NCBI GenBank assembly: GCA_023381535.1
Contig: JAMCSN010000011.1
Location: forward strand, 1-53,418
DNA from: Bacteroidota bacterium
GTDB lineage: Bacteria > Bacteroidota > Ignavibacteria > Ignavibacteriales > Melioribacteraceae
DNA: 53,418 nucleotides
Direction: 5' to 3'
The position numbers and the translations under genes were made by a program. Each line of letters starts with the position of its first letter. Position 1 is the stretch's first letter. A model generated the notes under the pieces. The model was given only the letters and a program-made list of their open reading frames with translations, searched no databases and was not told the DNA's origin. This document shows positions 51,534-53,418 of this stretch, piece by piece.

Positions 51534-51600
51534 ATTATAAAAATATCTGCAAAACAAAACTATAGTCCAAAGGGATGAAAAAGGGATTAGATCTTTTGGT
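51534..51600 (-). promoter_or_regulatory. Promoter element copy 12
   Basis: Arms CCAAAGGGATG (51567-51577) and GATCTTTTGG (51590-51599), a CTATAG variant of the CGATTG box, and TATAAT (51539-51534) exactly 28 nt after TTTG. The predicted leader to the KaiC-like gene is about 158 nt. Confidence 0.8.
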
Positions 51601-51663
51601 GATCCAGCGGCACTTATCTGAAACTTTCAGCACATATAAAAATTCAAAAAATATTTCTTACTA

Positions 51664-51714
51664 AACCCAGCTGTAAATACTGCTTTCAATACCGCATTAA
51701 TTTGCAGCTGGGTT
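51664..51714. repeat. 15-bp inverted repeat, shared with 35479-35516
   Basis: AACCCAGCTGTAAAT (51664-51678) pairs with ATTTGCAGCTGGGTT (51700-51714), one G-U pair, 21-nt loop. It lies about 25 nt downstream of the predicted start from element copy 13 and before element copy 12. No protein gene lies between copies 13 and 12, so copy 13 may drive a small RNA of about 75 nt ending here. This and the two elements fill the 456-bp gap. Confidence 0.55.
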
Positions 51715-51740
51715 AATAGATTGTGTGTGTGTGCACGGTA

Positions 51741-51811
51741 ATTATATAAATAAATGCGTAGCAGTTCAATAGAGCAATAGGATGAAAAAGGAACTACATC
51801 TTTGGGGTGAG
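51741..51811 (-). promoter_or_regulatory. Promoter element copy 13
   Basis: Proximal arm CAATAGGATG (51775-51784), distal CATCTTTGG, CTATTGAA box, and TATAAT (51746-51741) exactly 28 nt after ATTG. It starts 14 bp past the stop of the LuxR-type regulator. A GT-rich run (51721-51732) lies just downstream. Confidence 0.8.
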
Positions 51812-51825
51812 CCACTGCGCGGGAA

Positions 51826-52530
51826 TTACTCGCCGATTAATGAAGTGGTATCTATTGCAGTTTTGTATGAGCCAGCGAGATGAGCATGTTTTGCAATCTG
51901 TACCCGCGTATTAAGTGCTAATTTTTCAAGTATGTTATGGACGTGGCTCTTTACCGTGTAAGTTGAGAGATGGAGTTTTTGAGCAATCTCTTTGTTGGTA
52001 GCGCCATCTGAAATTAGTTCGATCACTTGCCGCTCGCGTTTTGTCATGCTAACCGATTCTTCTATTACAGAAGGTTTGGATCCGTTAATCGCATGTTCAA
52101 CTATTTGAGAAAAAAGTGAGCCGGTTAAATGAGGCGGTAAAACTTTAGCGCCATTATAAACTGACCGGATAGTTTTGAAAAACTCAGCAATATGCGCATC
52201 TTTTAGTATGAATCCAGATACTCCTGCCTGTACAAATTCGAAAACATCCGCTTGAAGCGGTATAAGATCCATCACTATTAATTTGATTTTCGGAAAATGT
52301 TGTCTAGTTAATCTTACAATTTGCAGACTGTTTTGATTTCGTAAACCTAGATCGAGAAGAATGATGTTTGGCTTGTTCTTGCCGATCATCAGAAGAATAT
52401 TTTCACCATTACCAACAGTAGCAACAACGTGCATATCAGGCTGCTTCTTGAGCATTGATGCAATGCCGTCGCGTAGAAGCCTGTTATCTTCGATGAGCAG
52501 TATCTGGATTTTTTTCAATGAGTTCCCCAC
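51826..52530 (-). CDS. LuxR/NarL-type response regulator with unusual receiver (RR2)
   Basis: A 234-aa paralogue of RR1. Receiver 5-130 with acidic pair E14-D15, phospho-acceptor D60 and K110 (FILKD), then HTH about 167-218 (KRERQVIELISDGATNKEIAQKLHLSTYTVKSHVHNILEKL). As in RR1, the phospho-site is followed by LGLRNQNSL rather than MPxMDG, and Asp88 (VMDLIP) occupies the Ser/Thr switch position. It lies upstream of the KaiC-like gene, separated by two copies of the repeated promoter, and has no copy of its own. It is a second candidate regulator of the element. Confidence 0.88.
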   Translation of the reverse strand: MGNSLKKIQILLIEDNRLLRDGIASMLKKQPDMHVVATVGNGENILLMIGKNKPNIILLDLGLRNQNSLQIVRLTRQHFPKIKLIVMDLIPLQADVFEFVQAGVSGFILKDAHIAEFFKTIRSVYNGAKVLPPHLTGSLFSQIVEHAINGSKPSVIEESVSMTKRERQVIELISDGATNKEIAQKLHLSTYTVKSHVHNILEKLALNTRVQIAKHAHLAGSYKTAIDTTSLIGE

Positions 52531-53018
52531 GATTTTATGTTATCCATATTCAATGCTTAATCCTCAATAAAAATAATAAATATGATCTAAATCTGCTACT
52601 CATGCACCTCATAATTAACAAGTCAAAACTTGCCATGCTTAAATCTTTACTCTTATTTTACTTTTTTACTTTGATTTCGGAACTAAGCTACAGCTTGAAA
52701 ATATTCATCTCCGAAAGCAGTTGGAAATTCTGAACAGTTTAAATAATTAACGAAATTAACTTTTTTAGGGAATAACATATTCTCCTTCAATATCTAAATC
52801 ATTAATAAAAGCAGTTATCCTATAAATGTACAAGACTAAAAGGTACTTAGTTATTTCAAATATATCCTAATGAGCCGAATAAACAAAAAGTCCATGTATT
52901 TCCGTATCGGACAAGCTTTGGGTTATGGATAATCATAATTTAGACATTCCGGACATATATTCGTACAATTCTACCCGGTTAATTGAAATCCTTTTGAATA
53001 TACTCGCAAACATATGAA
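52531..53018. other. Divergent intergenic region, no feature seen
   Basis: The 483 bp between RR2 (leftward) and the NYN-like gene (rightward) must hold promoters for both. The region is AT-rich. I found no repeat element, inverted repeat or convincing small gene in it. Confidence 0.4.
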
Positions 53019-53418
53019 CCACCATATAATAGATGGAAACAATCTGATTGGTAAGATCTCTCATCTGCAATCGCTTCAAAAAAAGGATAGGCAAGCGAGC
53101 CGAGAAGGACTAGTGAGCATTGTCAACCGTTATTTTGCCGGTAAGAAGATAAAGCTTTCCTTGCATCTAGATGGTTATCCAAACCCACCTCTGCATCTAT
53201 CTCTGGGCAAGATAGTTTACTCCAACAAAAAACTTCCGATCAAATGATCCGCGAAGAAATCGATAGTTCTCCAAATCCAAAATTAATTATCCTTGTTTCA
53301 TCCCATTGGTTAGTTTTTATGGGAATGTGTTTTTTTATTAAGGAACCCGGCTTGGTTGTCGATAGACCAAGTTTACCTAATTTTTTCCTTTCTCTGCTCA
53401 ACAATCGGTCAATAGTTG
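53014..53418 (+). pseudogene. NYN/YacP-like RNA-processing protein, frameshifted, runs off the window
   Basis: The first frame gives 77 aa: HHIIDGNNLIGKIS, then LVSIVNRYFAGKKIKLSLHLDGYP and LGKIVYSNKK, the N-terminal half of a YacP-type NYN domain (IIDGNN holds the metal-binding Asp). The next conserved block, KTSDQMIREEIDSSPNPKLIILVSS, is encoded in another frame directly after a run of A (about 53226-53232). A one-base frameshift therefore splits the domain. Intact family members are about 150-170 aa and act on RNA in the cytoplasm. The tail to 53418 is weakly similar and incomplete. Sequencing error in the A-run is possible. Confidence 0.6.

Noticed and set aside
10400..51811. Repeated inverted-repeat elements between same-strand genes could be integron attC sites.
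   Set aside because: They lack the GTTRRRY/RYYYAAC core sites, separate multi-gene operons rather than single cassettes, contain core-promoter boxes and no integron integrase is present.
10400..51811. CRISPR array or tandem repeat.
   Set aside because: Copies are hundreds to thousands of bases apart with genes between, with no regular spacers and no cas genes.
10400..51811. The + strand GGAAC could be the -35 of an ECF (EcfG-like) promoter facing right.
   Set aside because: No consistent GTT/CGTT box lies 16-17 nt downstream and no rightward genes follow; minus-strand boxes are far more regular.
49648..52530. A complete circadian kaiABC locus.
   Set aside because: No thioredoxin-like KaiB or KaiA is encoded nearby; only a KaiC-like protein is present.
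53399..53418. CAATCGGTCAA at the window edge resembles the start of another element copy.
   Set aside because: The match ends after 11 bases (next bases TAGTTG, not AGGGATG), and the arms are absent.

Overview
The window looks like chromosomal DNA from an Ignavibacteria-type bacterium (Bacteroidota/Chlorobiota side of the tree). The main reason is two secreted proteins ending in the type IX secretion sorting domain with its NYPNPFNPST signature. AT-rich sequence, PAP2/DUF3943/OmpA-type envelope proteins and Bacteroidota-like promoters (TTG, about 20 nt, TAnnnT) agree. No rRNA or tRNA was seen, so placement rests on protein features.

Layout. 1-3.4 kb (+ strand) is the end of an integrated element: a tyrosine integrase broken by a stop codon, a primase-polymerase/SF3 helicase and a small Cys4 protein. 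3.5-7.6 kb (-) is a four-gene envelope operon: DPPR-synthase-like UbiA protein, GtrA, NAD-dependent epimerase and an ArnT/GT39-type glycosyltransferase. From 7.7 to 52.5 kb every gene is on the minus strand. This long accessory block is rich in stress and envelope functions: DnaJ/GrpE, bacterioferritin, PPK2, two CsbD-like proteins, an old yellow enzyme, three PAP2 phosphatases, small membrane proteins, three DUF3494 adhesion/ice-binding-like proteins, OmpA and other outer-membrane proteins, a hybrid histidine kinase with a derived double-receiver protein, a KaiC-like double ATPase and two paralogous LuxR-type regulators. A frameshifted NYN/YacP-like gene on + closes the window.

The main discovery is a repeated promoter. 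Thirteen full copies and one partial copy of a roughly 70-bp element lie in intergenic gaps, all in the same orientation, mostly just upstream of a minus-strand gene. Each full copy has an imperfect inverted repeat (arms near CAAAAGATG and CATCCCTTTG around a conserved 12-nt loop), then a CGATTGAA box. In ten of the thirteen full copies, and in the partial one, a TAnnnT box follows at a fixed distance (28 nt after the TTTG, 29 in one). This looks like one activator site welded to a Bacteroidota-type promoter, making a large regulon. It covers both CsbD-like proteins, two of the three DUF3494 proteins, the KaiC-like ATPase, the hybrid kinase, a DUF6600-like protein, two small lipoproteins and several unknowns. 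The two LuxR-type regulators, whose receiver domains share unusual substitutions, are natural but unproven candidates for the activator.

There are also signs of recent rearrangement. A lipoprotein-hydrolase unit is tandemly duplicated and one hydrolase copy has decayed. A regulator's 3' end is stranded beside one element copy. A receiver protein appears to come from a hybrid kinase by loss of the kinase core. Small palindromic repeats are inserted inside genes.
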